Positions 41,710-51,989 of a stretch of DNA of 64,000 nt are shown one piece after another. Positions within the stretch are counted from its first letter, which is position 1; the number at the start of each line of letters is the position of its first letter. The position numbers were made by a program, and so were the translations under genes. Source of the DNA: Thereva unica (lineage: Eukaryota; Arthropoda; Insecta; Diptera; Therevidae); the NCBI GenBank assembly GCA_949987705.1, contig OX465281.1:200991112-201055111 (forward strand), given 5' to 3'. The notes under the pieces are model-generated. The model was not told the DNA's origin, did no database searches, and worked only from the letters and a program-made list of their open reading frames with translations.

Positions 41710-42440
41710 TTCAAGCGACCAAGACTGTATACCGTAAGACGGTATTTTAGTGCTGAAGTCACTTGGGGCCCGCTTTCCATATAAAATTAAGCTGTTGTTG
41801 TTGTTTATGCATTAAGGCTGACGTCACTAGGCGCCCAATTTTTACGGTATTCGAAGTTATCGTCGCTTTTACATTACCTTATTTTTCTGTATACAGTGAT
41901 GGGATACGAGAAGTCGAAGATAGAGAAATTTTCTGTATCCACCATATTCTCTTTGTTTTCTTAGTTACGTCAGCGGGAAATAATAATAAGAGTGATGAGC
42001 TAGAATAAATTTTTAAAAATGTTTTATTGCCCTTGAAACCTGAAAATGTTTTATTGCTCTTGATAAAAAGTTGAATGCGAGTGAAAAAGTGAAAATATCA
42101 AAGAAGTAATATCTATGATAAAAGGAGGCGGAATTACTTTCACACAACACGCAAAGTGTGTGAAAGCAAGATAAAATAAATAATTTAAAAAACTTAAAAA
42201 ACCGCTTTTATTTTCAAATAAACCATAAAATAAAAAACAATTTTGAATGTTAAGTTTTTATTGCTGCAGCCACTTACTTAAATGTAAAGTTCCGTGTCGA
42301 TTGTAGAGTTTACGTTATTTTTGAGGGCCCTTCTGCGTTCTATTTTTTGCCAAGTTGTATCCAAGTTCCAGTGTTGCTGGTTTCTTTGGATATAGCCGAT
42401 GCTCGTTTCCGCAGCCGTCAATATAGCGCCGTTTGTCGTA
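41710..42440. other. No gene; contains one arm of an AT-rich palindrome family
   Basis: 42,185-42,290 ('aacttaaaaaaccgcttttatttt', 'aacaattttgaatgt', 'tttttattgctgcagcca') matches one arm of 19,320-19,420. Nothing else is recognised. The 81-codon frame at 41,763-42,008 has no motif. Confidence 0.45.
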
Positions 42441-42914
42441 CTTCACAACTCTTCAATATTTGTGTCGTCATAAACGATTTGCTGGTTTAATATTTGTTGC
42501 AAGTTTCTCGCAAATTCTCGTTTCTTAACGCTCTCCCGCAGAAGGTCTACGTTAAACCGTCTACGGTTTCTAGCATCGTCTCATTAATACAATGATGTCT
42601 CCCCTTAGAATAGAGCGAAAAACCTCATTCAGTTACATATAGAACTCGTCTTTGATGTCATCTTCTGCCTTTTCAGTTGGACCATAGCATTGGACTACCG
42701 TAGTCCTTCTCAGTGTGGTACGCAGGCGTTCCGTAATAATCCTCTCAGAAACTGGTGACAAGCTAATGAGGCTGGACCTGGCTTCTTTGGTGAGTATTAC
42801 ACCAACGCCACTCCTACGGCTTTCAGTTTCGTTTCTACCAGAATATAAGAAGGACTCACCGTTTGAGCAAATATGTTCCCCCGCATCGGGCCATCTGGTC
42901 TCCCTAAGTCCCAT
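42440..42914 (-). pseudogene. RTE LINE endonuclease, deletion derivative
   Basis: The minus strand encodes 'MGLRETRWPDAGEHICSNGE' and 'SFLYSGRNETESRRSGVGVI', ending 'EKAEDDIKDEFYM' (the endonuclease E motif region). At about 42,583 it jumps to sequence equivalent to 43,978-43,841 of the neighbouring copy, losing about 350 bp that should hold the GDLNAQIG, NQIDHV and SDHH motifs. It sits immediately downstream, in the same orientation, of the truncated RT at 42,915. Confidence 0.8.
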
Positions 42915-44793
42915 GATGGGCCCAATTGTTAATCATGTTTTTGAGGTCCTGGTGTCTGTGGGCCAGCAAACAGATATTATCGGCGTAGTCGAGATCCTTA
43001 AGGCGGTCTACCAAACCCCATTGTATGCCGCCTGTTCTATTATCTAGAGCGCCGACAAGGATGTCTTTTATTACTATAAGAAATAGTAATGGAGAAAGTA
43101 GGCATCCTTGTCGTACTCCTGAGCTCACCTCAAAGCTGTCGGATAATTTTCCATTATGGAGAACTCTGCATTTGGAATTGTTATATAGGGCTTTTATCAA
43201 TTCTATTATTTTATCAGGCAGTCCACGTCGCCGTAGTGCCTGCCAAATGAAGCTCCTATTAACCGAGTCGAACGCTTTTTCATAGTCTACGAAAGCAAGG
43301 TAAAGGGGGGATCGGAATTCAGTAGACTGCTCCACTATTATTCTCAAGGTGTTAATATGATCAATGCAGGAGCGGCCCTTCCTGAATCCGGCCTGCTGCC
43401 TCCTAAGCGTTCGGTCAACTGCCTCACTTATCCTAGATAGTAATATATGGGACAAAATTTTGCCCACTGTAGATAGTAAACAGATGCCTCTCCAATTGTC
43501 TCATATTGTTAGGTCCCCCTTTTTTGGTATTTTGACTATGATACCTTCCGTCCAATCCTCCGGAAAGGTACAGGTGTTCCATGCTATTTCTAGGATTGGC
43601 TGAAGCGCATCTGCTATGAGGCTTGATTCGGCTTTCAACAATTCTGGCGGGATGCCATCTTTCCCAGCTGCTTTACCATTGGCCATCGCATGAATTGCGG
43701 TTACTATTGTATTTCCGTCTTGGATGGGGCCCGAGTGGCGAATCTTATTGGCTGTGCATTGTTGCTGTTTTCCTGAGGTTCCTGTGTAAGTGTACCATTC
43801 AGGGCGGCGAAGAAGTAATCTCTCCATCTTTGTCCTACTCCACAATTCTTCAATATTTGTGTCGTCAGAAACGTTGTGCTGGTTTAATATTTGCTGTAGG
43901 TTTCCAGCAAATTCCCGCTTTTTAACGCTCTCCCGCAGAAGGTCTACGTTAAACCGTCTACGGATTCTAGCATCGTGTTGCACGTTTCTGATTGCGGCGA
44001 TTTTAAGGCGAATAGTTGCTGCAACCAAATGGTGGTCGCTTCCAGTATCCGCTCCCCTGAAACTCCTGACATCCTCAAGAATAGTTCTCCATCTGCGGCT
44101 GACGGCCACGTGATCTATCTGATTTCTCGTTCTACCATCGGGCGATACCCAGGTCTCTTTGTGTATCTTCTTGTGACAAAAGTAAGTTCCACCTACCATG
44201 AGTTGGTGGGAACTACAAAAGTCAATGAAAAGTTCACCATTGTTATTGGTAACTTGGCTTAGGCCTTGGTTGCCAATTGTGTGTTCAAGGCCGGTGTTGT
44301 CACGGCCAATCTGTGCGTTTAAGTCACCCATTAAAACAATGATGTCTCCCCTTGGAATAGAGCGAAAAACCTCATTCATTCGCATATAGAACTCGTCCTT
44401 GATGTCATCTTCTGCGTCTTCAGTTGGAGCATAGCATTGGACTACCGTAGTACTTCTTAGTCTGGTACGCAGGCGCACGGTAATAATCCTCTCAGAAACT
44501 GGTGACCAGCTAATGAGGCTGGACCTGGCTTCTTTGGTGAGTATTACGCCAACACCACTCCTACGGCTTTCAGTTTCGTTTCTACCAGAATATAAGAAGG
44601 ACTCACCGTTTGGGCAGATATGTTCCCCCGCATCGGGCCATCTGGTCTCGCTAAGTCCCATGATCTTGATTTTATATCGATTCATCTCGTTGAGGACTTC
44701 ATCCAGCCGTCCCTCAGCAAGCAGTGTTCTCACATTCCATGATCCGATTCGTGTCCTTGTTCGAAAAGCAAAGGACGTCGTCGTGTTGTCCAT
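42915..44793 (-). pseudogene. RTE-like LINE ORF, endonuclease plus RT, one nonsense codon, 3' truncated
   Basis: The APE-type endonuclease opens at an ATG (44,793) with 'TRTRIGSWNVRTLLAEGRLD' and shows the expected catalytic blocks: WNVR, LSETRW, VLMGDLNAQIG, RNQIDHV and GSDHHLV. A linker and RT blocks follow ('GKAAGKDGIPPELLKAES', 'GIIVKIPKKGDLTI'). A TGA where sister copies have a sense codon stops the frame at 43,501-43,503. The same frame then continues through 'FVDYEKAFDSVNRSFIWQAL', 'SSGVRQGCLLSPLLFLIVIK' and 'DYADNICLLAHRHQDLKNM'. The second catalytic Asp of YADD is Asn. RT thumb and C-terminus are missing beyond 42,925. Non-LTR elements of this class use EN to nick DNA and RT for target-primed reverse transcription. 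Confidence 0.85.
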
Positions 44794-45010
44794 TCAGTTC
44801 AGAGGCATTGTTTGCCGATTCGTAGCAATGGTATTTTTTACGGGAGCGAGTTGCTAACCCTCAGCCCAACCGACTCTGTTTTGTGGCGCCGAGAGCTCGC
44901 CATATTCTCCCATCTCCCGTTAGCTCCTTCCGAAGAAGTACCCTAGGGGCACCGCGAGGAGGTGGGATTAGGACTTGCTAACAGGTCTGCTAGGTGTTCG
45001 TCTGCAGTGA
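44794..45010 (-). other. Probable 5' UTR of the RTE LINE copy
   Basis: Sequence immediately upstream of the ATG on the minus strand, relatively GC-rich up to about 45,000, then dropping to AT-rich flanking DNA. No other copy in the window reaches this far 5', so the exact element start is not fixed. Confidence 0.4.
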
Positions 45011-45671
45011 CTTTTCTCGGGTTTTGTAGTCCAGTAACTTTTTCTTGTAAAGTTGGTATTTTTGGGTTTATTACACCTTAAACGTTAATAAGGAATGGTT
45101 ATTTACAAATATCTCGTCAACTATTGATTTGCGACGAAAATTAACACCAACAAATATGCTTGTTACAAAATTCTGTAAAAATTTTGCTTTAAATATTTTT
45201 TTGTAGCATTTATACCTGCGCCGCTATTCAGCGCCAAACTTTTCATATATCATAAGCATAAATGTTCAAACAAATAATTGAGAAATTTCTTTGGTGCACA
45301 TACACTTTTCCACAGGCCTCCTGAAACGAAAAATGTGGGAAATGAAATTGCGTACAAAAAGCGTTAAAGTCAGTTTTGCAATAAAAAGTGTAATTAAAAA
45401 GATATTGGTAAAAAACTACTTTTTAATTCACGTTTTTTGACACTTAAAGCAATATAACTCGAACAATATTAGCCCTACGTAAAAAATAATTAAAGAAAAA
45501 TTATAGATAATTGTGTGTTTTATAATTCTTAACCAGGATTTTTTTATGGCGAGTTAAGCGTTAACGAAATATAGTGCAAAGAAAGTGATATAAAGTTTGA
45601 AGCACTATAACTCCGAACATATTGACTTTTCAAAAAAAAATTCTGTACAAAAAAGTTAAACCATTTATTTA

Positions 45672-47224
45672 TGCCGCCCTGAATGGTACACTTACACAGG
45701 AACCTCAGGAAAGCAGCAACAATGCACAGCCAATACGAATCGCCATTCGGCCCCATCCAAGACGGAAATAGTAACCACAATTCATGCGATAGCCATTGGT
45801 AAAGCAGCTGGGAAAGATGGCATCCCGCCAGAATTGTTGAAAGCCGACTCAAGCCTCATAGCAGATGCGCTTCAGCCAATCCTAGAAATAGCATGGAACA
45901 CCTGTACCTTTCCGGAAGATTGGACGGAAGGTATCATAGTCCAAATACCAAAAAAGGGGGACCTAACAATATGCATCTATTTATTATCTACTGTGGGCAA
46001 AATTTTGTCTCATATATTACTAATTAGGATAAGTGAGGCAGTAGACCGAACGCTTAGCAGGCAGCAGGCCGAATTCAGGAAGGGCCGCTCATATATTGAT
46101 CATATCAACACCTTACGAATAATAGTGGAGCAGTCTACTGAATTCCGATCTCCCTTTTACCTTGCTTTCGTAGACTATGAGAAAGCGTTCGACTCAGTTA
46201 ATAGGAGCTTCATTTGGCAGGCACTGATAAAATAATAGAATTGATAAAAGCCCTTTATAACAATTCCAAATGCAGAGTTCTCCATAATGGAAAATTGTCC
46301 GACAGCTTACAGGTGAGCTCAGGAGTACGACAAGGATGCCTACTTTCGCCATTACTATTTCTTATAGTAATAAATAACATCCTTGTCGGCGCTCTAGATA
46401 GTAGAACCGGCGGCATACAATGGGGTTTGTTAAACCGCCTTAAGGATCTCTACTACGCAGATGATATCTGTTTGCTGGCCCACAGACACCAGGACCTCAA
46501 AAACATGTTAAACAATTTGGCAACAGAAAGTAGTCCAGCAGGCTTAAGGCAAAATCCAACTAAAACTAAAGAAATGCGGATAAATGCAAACACCATTGAA
46601 CGGACAGCGCTGAATAACCGTGACGTGGAACTGGTAGATAAATTCTGCTACCTCGGTAGCATTATTACCGAAAATGGAGGGGCAGAAGAAGACGTCAGTT
46701 CCAGAATAAATAAAGCACGAGGTGCATATGTATGCCTGTCCCGCATATGGAGATCAACGGAGATCTCCACTAACACCAAATTGCGGCTGTTCAACTCCAA
46801 CGTTAAGGCAGTTCTTTTGTACGGTTGCGAAACATGGAAAGTCACCCAATTCATCACAGGGCGCCTACAAGTCTTCATCAACAGATGCCTGCGTCGTATC
46901 CTAAAAATCCGCTGGCAAGATAGAATTTCAAACGAAGAACTATGGCGCCGTGCCGGCCAAGAAAGGATAGACGACCAAATCAGGCGTAGGAAATGGAATT
47001 GGGTTGGCCACACCTTGCGAAGCGAAACCGATAATCTAGCCAAACAGGCCCTTGACTGCAATCCGCAAGGATCCCGTCGAGTAAGAAGACCTAGAACAAC
47101 GTGGAGGAGAACCTTACTAGAAGAAGCCGCAACAACTGGGAGATCCTGGTCGGAGCTAAGAGCTGTCGCGCAAAACAGAATCCGCTGGAGGGCAACTGTT
47201 TCCGCCCTATGTCCCATGAGGGAT
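45672..47224 (+). pseudogene. RTE-like LINE, RT to C-terminus, 5' truncated
   Basis: Starts mid-linker at about 45,672. The plus strand encodes 'SLIADALQPILEIAWNTCTF', 'EDWTEGIIVQIPKKGDLTIC', then 'FVDYEKAFDSVNRSFIWQAL'. A short deletion (about six residues, 'RRRGLP' in the sister copy) shifts the frame at 46,220. The next frame (46,214-47,224) runs 337 residues without a stop: 'SSGVRQGCLLSPLLFLIVIN', 'LKDLYYADDICLLAHRHQDL' (catalytic YADD intact), 'AVLLYGCETWKVTQFITGRL', 'RRKWNWVGHTLRSETDNLA', and the C-terminal 'CNPQGSRRVRRPRTTWRRTL' ending ALCPMRD. Residues just after 'GDLTI' differ from the sister copy ('CIYLLSTVG' for 'DNWRGICLLSTVG'), showing a small deletion. The part from 46,022 is copied in inverted form at 51,399-53,195. 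Confidence 0.85.
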
Positions 47225-47817
47225 TAAAGGAGTTTAAAGAAGATTGATTTATGTACAAAAAAGATTATATAGAATTAAACACATTTCCCTTCACTGTAAG
47301 TTAAGCATAAGGGTGAGGATGACGCCATTTTGAATTTAAGCTTTTCCCGCAACACAAGACTAGCCCGCTCGGCTCACCCCCATACCCTACAGCCCCCCCG
47401 TTCACGCACAATACGGTTTAAAAGTTCGTTTATGAATAGAACAACTCGACTGTGGAATAATCTCCCGCAGTCGGTATTTCCGAACTCGCACAACACCTTA
47501 GAGTTCAAACGTGAGGTTCATCGTCATTTTCTTCTACACCCTCCAGACCCCCTCTAACCTTTCCTTCCTATTCTCCTCTATTCTTCAAACCAAGCTTACT
47601 ACTAGACATTGCACCATGAACTGAACGACATGACGGACTGGTAGTATAAAGGGTTACACCTAAGCTTGGTTTTCTCATATAAAAAAAAACTTATACAAAT
47701 ATGTATATCAAAACATTTGGTAAAAAAAATCGCGTGCGGTATTTTTCGCATTACGAAGGCCTTTTTTTCGACATATTTACTGGATTATTGGCAGAAGTGA
47801 CAAATCGGGTCCACCCC
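46022..47817 (+). repeat. Segment A, source arm of a 1.8-kb inverted duplication
   Basis: Covers the RTE 3' half, the adjoining CR1/Jockey-like 3' end and the start of a poly-C tract. It is the inverse complement of 51,399-53,195; the encoded 337- and 75-residue frames are identical in both. One difference is visible: nine A at 47,681-47,689 against ten T at 51,527-51,536. Confidence 0.9.
47330..47690 (+). pseudogene. CR1/Jockey-like LINE 3' end, with poly-A
   Basis: The plus strand encodes 'SFSRNTRLARSAHPHTLQPP' and then 'SSFMNRTTRLWNNLPQSVFP' with 'EFKREVHRHFLLHPPDPL' at the stop (47,557). This is the C-terminal end of a CR1/Jockey-group RT. The 3' UTR contains 'ccaagcttactactagacattg', 'gacatgacggactgg' and 'agtataaagggttacac', and ends in nine A at 47,681-47,689. 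It follows the RTE C-terminus by about 100 bp in the same orientation. The 5' part of this LINE is absent. Confidence 0.8.
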
Positions 47818-47833
47818 CCCCCCCCCCCCCCCC
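47814..47833 (+). repeat. Poly-C tract (20 C)
   Basis: An uninterrupted run of 20 C marks the right edge of segment A. Its inverted counterpart at 51,399-51,402 keeps only four G. Runs like this are prone to sequencing and assembly error. Confidence 0.9.
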
Positions 47834-47834
47834 A

Positions 47835-48130
47835 CATAAAATAATAATAATAAATGCTTGGAGTTTTTCGTTTATATTATAGGTTGGTTAGACAGGGAGG
47901 GTCCCAAGATAACTCTCGACTTGCAATCTCAAGCTGCTGTAAATTAGGAATTTGGAAGTTGCATGTTGTAGGGCAAGAAAAAAAAATGCATGGTCAAAAT
48001 TACTGGGTGGGCTAATTTGGAAACAAGATTTCAAGTTATGAAAGTTATGAAACAAGATTTCTATCCTGGAGACCATAGGTTATTTGCTGAAAAAATACCT
48101 TTGTTGGTGTGGTTGCTGAATAAATAGGTA
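47835..48130. other. No gene
   Basis: (AAT)n-like start at 47,840, then unassigned sequence with two close copies of 'gaaacaagatttc' (about 48,019 and 48,048). Leads into the 3' end of the RTE-like element that follows. Confidence 0.5.
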
Positions 48131-48155
48131 CCTTTGTTCCATCCATCCAATGGCG

Positions 48156-49784
48156 CTACAGCCCAAATCGAGCCTTGGCCTCCTCTAGGGCATTTCTCCA
48201 GGTTTGACGGTCCCTTGCAGCATGTCTCCAGTTCCGGATGTTGAGCATTGACTCTGCGTCAGCCGTCACAGAGTCTATCCATCTCCTCCTGGGTCTACCT
48301 ACTGGCCTACTTCCCGAAATTTCTGATGCCATAAGCCGTTTTGGGATACGATTGTCCTCCATTCTGATTACGTGGCCGGCTAGTCTCAGTCTGTTGATTT
48401 TTATTAAAGTTGAGAGTTGTGGGTCGTCAAAAATTTCATACAACTCGTTGTTGTATCTTCTTCGCCATATTCCATCCTCTCTAGTTGGGCCTATTATGCA
48501 TCTGAGAATTTTTCTCTCAAACCTGTTGACTCGTTCTTCTATGTCCTGGGTCATATTCCAAGTCTCGCTACCATAACACAGTACTGGTCGTAATACTGTT
48601 TTGTAGAACGAGAGTTTCGTTTTCCTGTGTACAAATCTTGAGTGCAGGATTTGTTTTTGGGCATAAAAGGCTCTATTAGCCAGTAGTATTTGTCTGGTTA
48701 TTTCTTCTTTTTCTTCGTTTCTTTTTGTGATAGTAGACCCAAGGTAGACTGTTTTATCGACTACTTCTCGGTTATGTTCGTCGATGGTTATATTTCTTCC
48801 CATTCTAGATCTTCCTGCTCTGGATTGTAGCATCACCTTCGTTTTTTCTTCGTTTATCTTCAGGCCTATGTCTTTTGCCGCCTCTTTTAATTCGACATAG
48901 ACTTCTTTTGCTGCCCAAAAGGATCCTCCCACGATGTTTACGTCATCCGCATATCCAAGTAATTGTACCGACTGGGTAGCTATTGATGCATTTCTCTGGA
49001 CTGACGTTTTCCTTATCACCCATTCTAGGGCCAGGTTGAAAAGCATGGGGGCCAGCCCATCTCCTTGTTTAAGTCCTTGACGTACTTCGAACTCCTCTGT
49101 TATAACATTTTGGATCCTCACTTTTGCCAGTGAGCTGTTTGTGGCGCATTTGATCAGTTGTACCAACTTTGAGGGGACTCCTATTTCCGATAGGATCTCG
49201 TATAGCCTCTCTCTGTTTATTGAGTCATATGCCTGTTGAAAGTCGACAAATATCTGGTATACATCTACATTCCTTTCCCAGGTTTTCTCCAGAATTTGCC
49301 TTAAGGTCAGCAGTTGGTCCGATGTTGACCTGTTTGTCCTAAAACCAGCTTGATATTCTCCTATAAGGCCTTCCGCTATAGGTTCCAGTTTTTGTTTCAC
49401 AAGTATTGTGAAGATTTTGTAGCTGGTGTTGAGGAGTGAGATGCCTCTGTAGTTTTTGCAGTTTAATTTATCTCCTTTCTTGTATATTGGACATATAATC
49501 GCTTTCTTCCAGCCCTCCGGCATAACTTCTTCCTCCCAGATGGTGCATATGAGTTCGTGTAAGGTTTGTAATAGTTGGGGTCCTCCTTCCTTTAGCAGCT
49601 CAGCTGCTATTCCATCGGCGCCAGGCGATTTGTTGCTGTTCTGCCTTTTTACAGCTTCTCGCACCTCATCCAGTGTTAGTGGTTCTATTGAGATGTTATC
49701 TTGGGGAATTGCAAATGCCTCTGTCTCTGCATTCTCGTTTAATATGGAGATAGGGTTCAATAGGATCTGCCAACAAGTTCCCAT
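48156..49784 (-). pseudogene. Second RTE-like LINE, long RT frame (542 codons)
   Basis: An open minus-strand frame with 'SPGADGIAAELLKEGGPQLL', 'WKKAIICPIYKKGDKLNCKN', 'YRGISLLNTSYKIFTILVKQ', 'IGEYQAGFRTNRSTSDQLLT', 'QIFVDFQQAYDSINRERLYE', 'RQGLKQGDGLAPMLFNLALE' and 'QSVQLLGYADDVNIVGGS' (catalytic YADD intact). The thumb has 'TVYLGSTITKRNEEKEEITR' and 'TVLRPVLCYGSETWNMTQDI', and the C-terminal part 'RLRLAGHVIRMEDNRIPKRL' and 'RPVGRPRRRWIDSVTADAES'. The frame ends ARFGL at 48,156. All RT blocks are in order and undisrupted. The upstream endonuclease is in another frame (49,901-50,098, then 51,129-51,282), so the whole element is broken by a frameshift near 49,790-49,900 and by the palindrome insertion. 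It differs clearly in sequence from the RTE copies at 43-47 kb. Confidence 0.85.
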
Positions 49785-49900
49785 CTATGTCCTTGCAGAT
49801 GTCCGTTCTTGGCTGAAACTTATTGGTGATCTGGCGAGTTCCTTTGTACGCTTGTCTAATTCTCCCTTCATTAAAGTCTTCCTGTATCTGTAAGATTTTC

Positions 49901-50108
49901 CTATTTTGGTTGAGTTTGCCCTCTATGCGTTTTAGTTGCTATCCGGGTTCTCAATTTCACTTTGACTAGATGGTGGTCCGAGCCACAGCACGCTCCTCTC
50001 ATTGTTCTTACGTCCAGTATACTCGTGGCCCCTCTTCTTTCTATTAGGACGTGGTCAATTTCATTATTAGTTACTCCGTCTGGTGACTGCCACGTCATCT
50101 TATATATA
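49901..50108 (-). pseudogene. Endonuclease C-terminal part of the second RTE-like LINE
   Basis: The minus strand reads 'MTWQSPDGVTNNEIDHVLIE', then 'DVRTMRGACCGSDHHLVKVK', the NxIDHV and SDHH catalytic blocks of an APE-type endonuclease. The frame begins directly at the palindromic insertion. Its N-terminal half lies beyond the insertion at 51,129-51,282. Confidence 0.8.
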
Positions 50109-51126
50109 CAGGGTGTCCCACATAAACTTACAAAGCGGCCGGCTGTGGATAGGTCTTGGATAGACGAACAAAAAATCGTATGGGTGGGGGGGGGGGAAAT
50201 CGTAACGGTTTAGCCGCTAGGGCGTTTTGAAGTTTTTTTGCTAGAGTTTTACATATCACCCTGTATTTTTGTAACCGTGTAACCCATTTTCATGATTATG
50301 GTACCGGTGTACGCAGAATTCCCCCACCTATCTACGACGGTAAAAATAATGGTCCTATCTTATAAACTTTTGGAGTTATAAGTCGCCAAAGTCAAAATTT
50401 TGTATTTTTTTCACTAAAATTTCAACTAAAACCACCTTTTTCTCCAAAAAATACGTGATAAACCTAAACTTTTTTTTCCAAAATTAAAAAGTTTGGACAA
50501 TTTCCTATAAATAATGTATTACAACTTTTACGCCACAGCCTCTATTTTTGAAGTTATAAGCATTTTTAATGTTGAAATTGGCTCCATTTCGTCCTTTTTT
50601 AGTACTTTTCCATCTGAGCTTTGTCGAAAAGTGCCAAATAAGCATCGAAAAAGGCCAATATTAACTTTAAAATTGCTTATAACTTCTAAAGTAAAGGCCC
50701 TAGAATAAAACTTCTAATACATTATTTATAGGAAATTGTCCAAACTTTTTAATTTTGGAAAAAAAAGTTTAGGTTTATCACGTATTTTTTGGAGAAAAAG
50801 GTGGTTTTAGTTGAAATTTTAGTGAAAAAAATACAAAATTTTGACTTTGGCGACTCATAACTCCAAAAGTTTATAAGATAGGACCATTATTTTTACCGTC
50901 GTAGATAGGTGGGGGAATTCTGCGTACACCGGTACCATAATCATGAAAATGGGTTACACGGTTACAAAAATACAGGGTGATATGTAAAACTCTAGCAAAA
51001 AAACTTCAAAACGCCCTAGCGGCTAAACCGTTACGATTTCCCCCCCCCCACCCATACGATTTTTTGTTCGTCTATCCAAGACCTATCCACAGCCGGCCGC
51101 TTTGTAAGTTTATGTGGGACACCCTG
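50109..51126. mobile_element. 1,018-bp near-perfect palindromic element, inserted in the RTE-like endonuclease
   Basis: Left tip CAGGGTGTCCCACATAAACT, right tip its complement ending CACCCTG. Arms 50,109-50,525 and 50,710-51,126 are almost identical in inverse orientation ('cagccggccgctttgtaag' complement, 'cgccctagcggctaaaccg', 'aggtgggggaattctgcg', 'attttttggagaaaaaggtgg'). A run of 11 G on the left arm faces 10 C on the right. The central about 185 bp (TTGAAATTGGCTCC near 50,573) is not obviously palindromic. The target is a (TA)n stretch. Treating TATA as a 4-bp duplication rejoins the endonuclease frame exactly (HKDI-Y-KMTW), while a plain TA duplication would need a 2-bp slippage in the TA run. 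No coding capacity. Confidence 0.85.
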
Positions 51127-51398
51127 TATATCTTTGTGCGGGAACATTGTTGAACTTACTACCATTGCGTTTGAGCTTGCGAAATCGATCAATCGACTAC
51201 CATTTTCATTGGTAACGTTATGTAAGCTATGCTTTCCTATGACTCCTAGGAACTCCTCTTCTTTTCCTATTTTGGCATTCATAATACCTTTGTTAGAGTG
51301 GTATTTATTTCATTCTAATACCTTCACAGTCCCCTATCACTTAAAGTTTATCTTGTGTCCAGGTAATACATTAATCCTGAATAAAGTAATTACAAATC
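50572..51398 (+). repeat. Segment B, source of a 0.83-kb direct duplication
   Basis: From TTGAAATTGGCTCC in the centre of the palindrome to ...TAATTACAAATC. The same sequence is present at 53,194-54,019, differing visibly only by one C in the poly-C run (10 C here, 9 C there). Confidence 0.9.
51129..51282 (-). pseudogene. Endonuclease middle part of the second RTE-like LINE
   Basis: The minus strand encodes 'MNAKIGKEEEFLGVIGKHSL' and 'RLIDFASSNAMVVSSTMFPH' followed by KDI, the (GD)xNAxIG and following blocks of an APE endonuclease. The N-terminal WNVR and E blocks are not found upstream (51,283-51,398 is unrelated AT-rich DNA). The element is therefore 5' truncated or degenerate there. Confidence 0.75.
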
Positions 51399-51527
51399 GG
51401 GGTGGACCCGATTTGTCACTTCTGCCAATAATCCAGTAAATATGTCGAAAAAAAGGCCTTCGTAATGCGAAAAATACCGCACGCGATTTTTTTTACCAAA
51501 TGTTTTGATATACATATTTGTATAAGT

Positions 51528-51890
51528 TTTTTTTTTATATGAGAAAACCAAGCTTAGGTGTAACCCTTTATACTACCAGTCCGTCATGTCGTTCAGTTCA
51601 TGGTGCAATGTCTAGTAGTAAGCTTGGTTTGAAGAACAGAGGAGAATAGGAAGGAAAGGTTAGAGGGGGTCTGGAGGGTGTAGAAGAAAATGACGATGAA
51701 CCTCACGTTTGAACTCTAAGGTGTTGTGCGAGTTCGGAAATACCGACTGCGGGAGATTATTCCACAGTCGAGTTGTTCTATTCATAAACGAACTTTTAAA
51801 CCGTATTGTGCGTGAACGGGGGGGCTGTAGGGTATGGGGGTGAGCCGAGCGGGCTAGTCTTGTGTTGCGGGAAAAGCTTAAATTCAAAAT
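51528..51890 (-). pseudogene. CR1/Jockey-like LINE 3' end (copy inside A')
   Basis: Encodes the same 75-residue C-terminus as 47,330-47,557, followed by the same UTR and a 10-T tail. Its presence here is by segmental duplication, not by an independent insertion. Confidence 0.8.
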
Positions 51891-51989
51891 GGCGTCATCC
51901 TCACCCTTATGCTTAACTTACAGTGAAGGGAAATGTGTTTAATTCTATATAATCTTTTTTGTACATAAATCAATCTTCTTTAAACTCCT

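Noticed and set aside
46648..47217. 189-codon minus-strand frame, repeated at 52,000-52,569 on the plus strand
   Set aside because: It is the antisense of the RTE C-terminal region, which has clear RT-family motifs on the sense strand. The duplicate is due to the inverted duplication.
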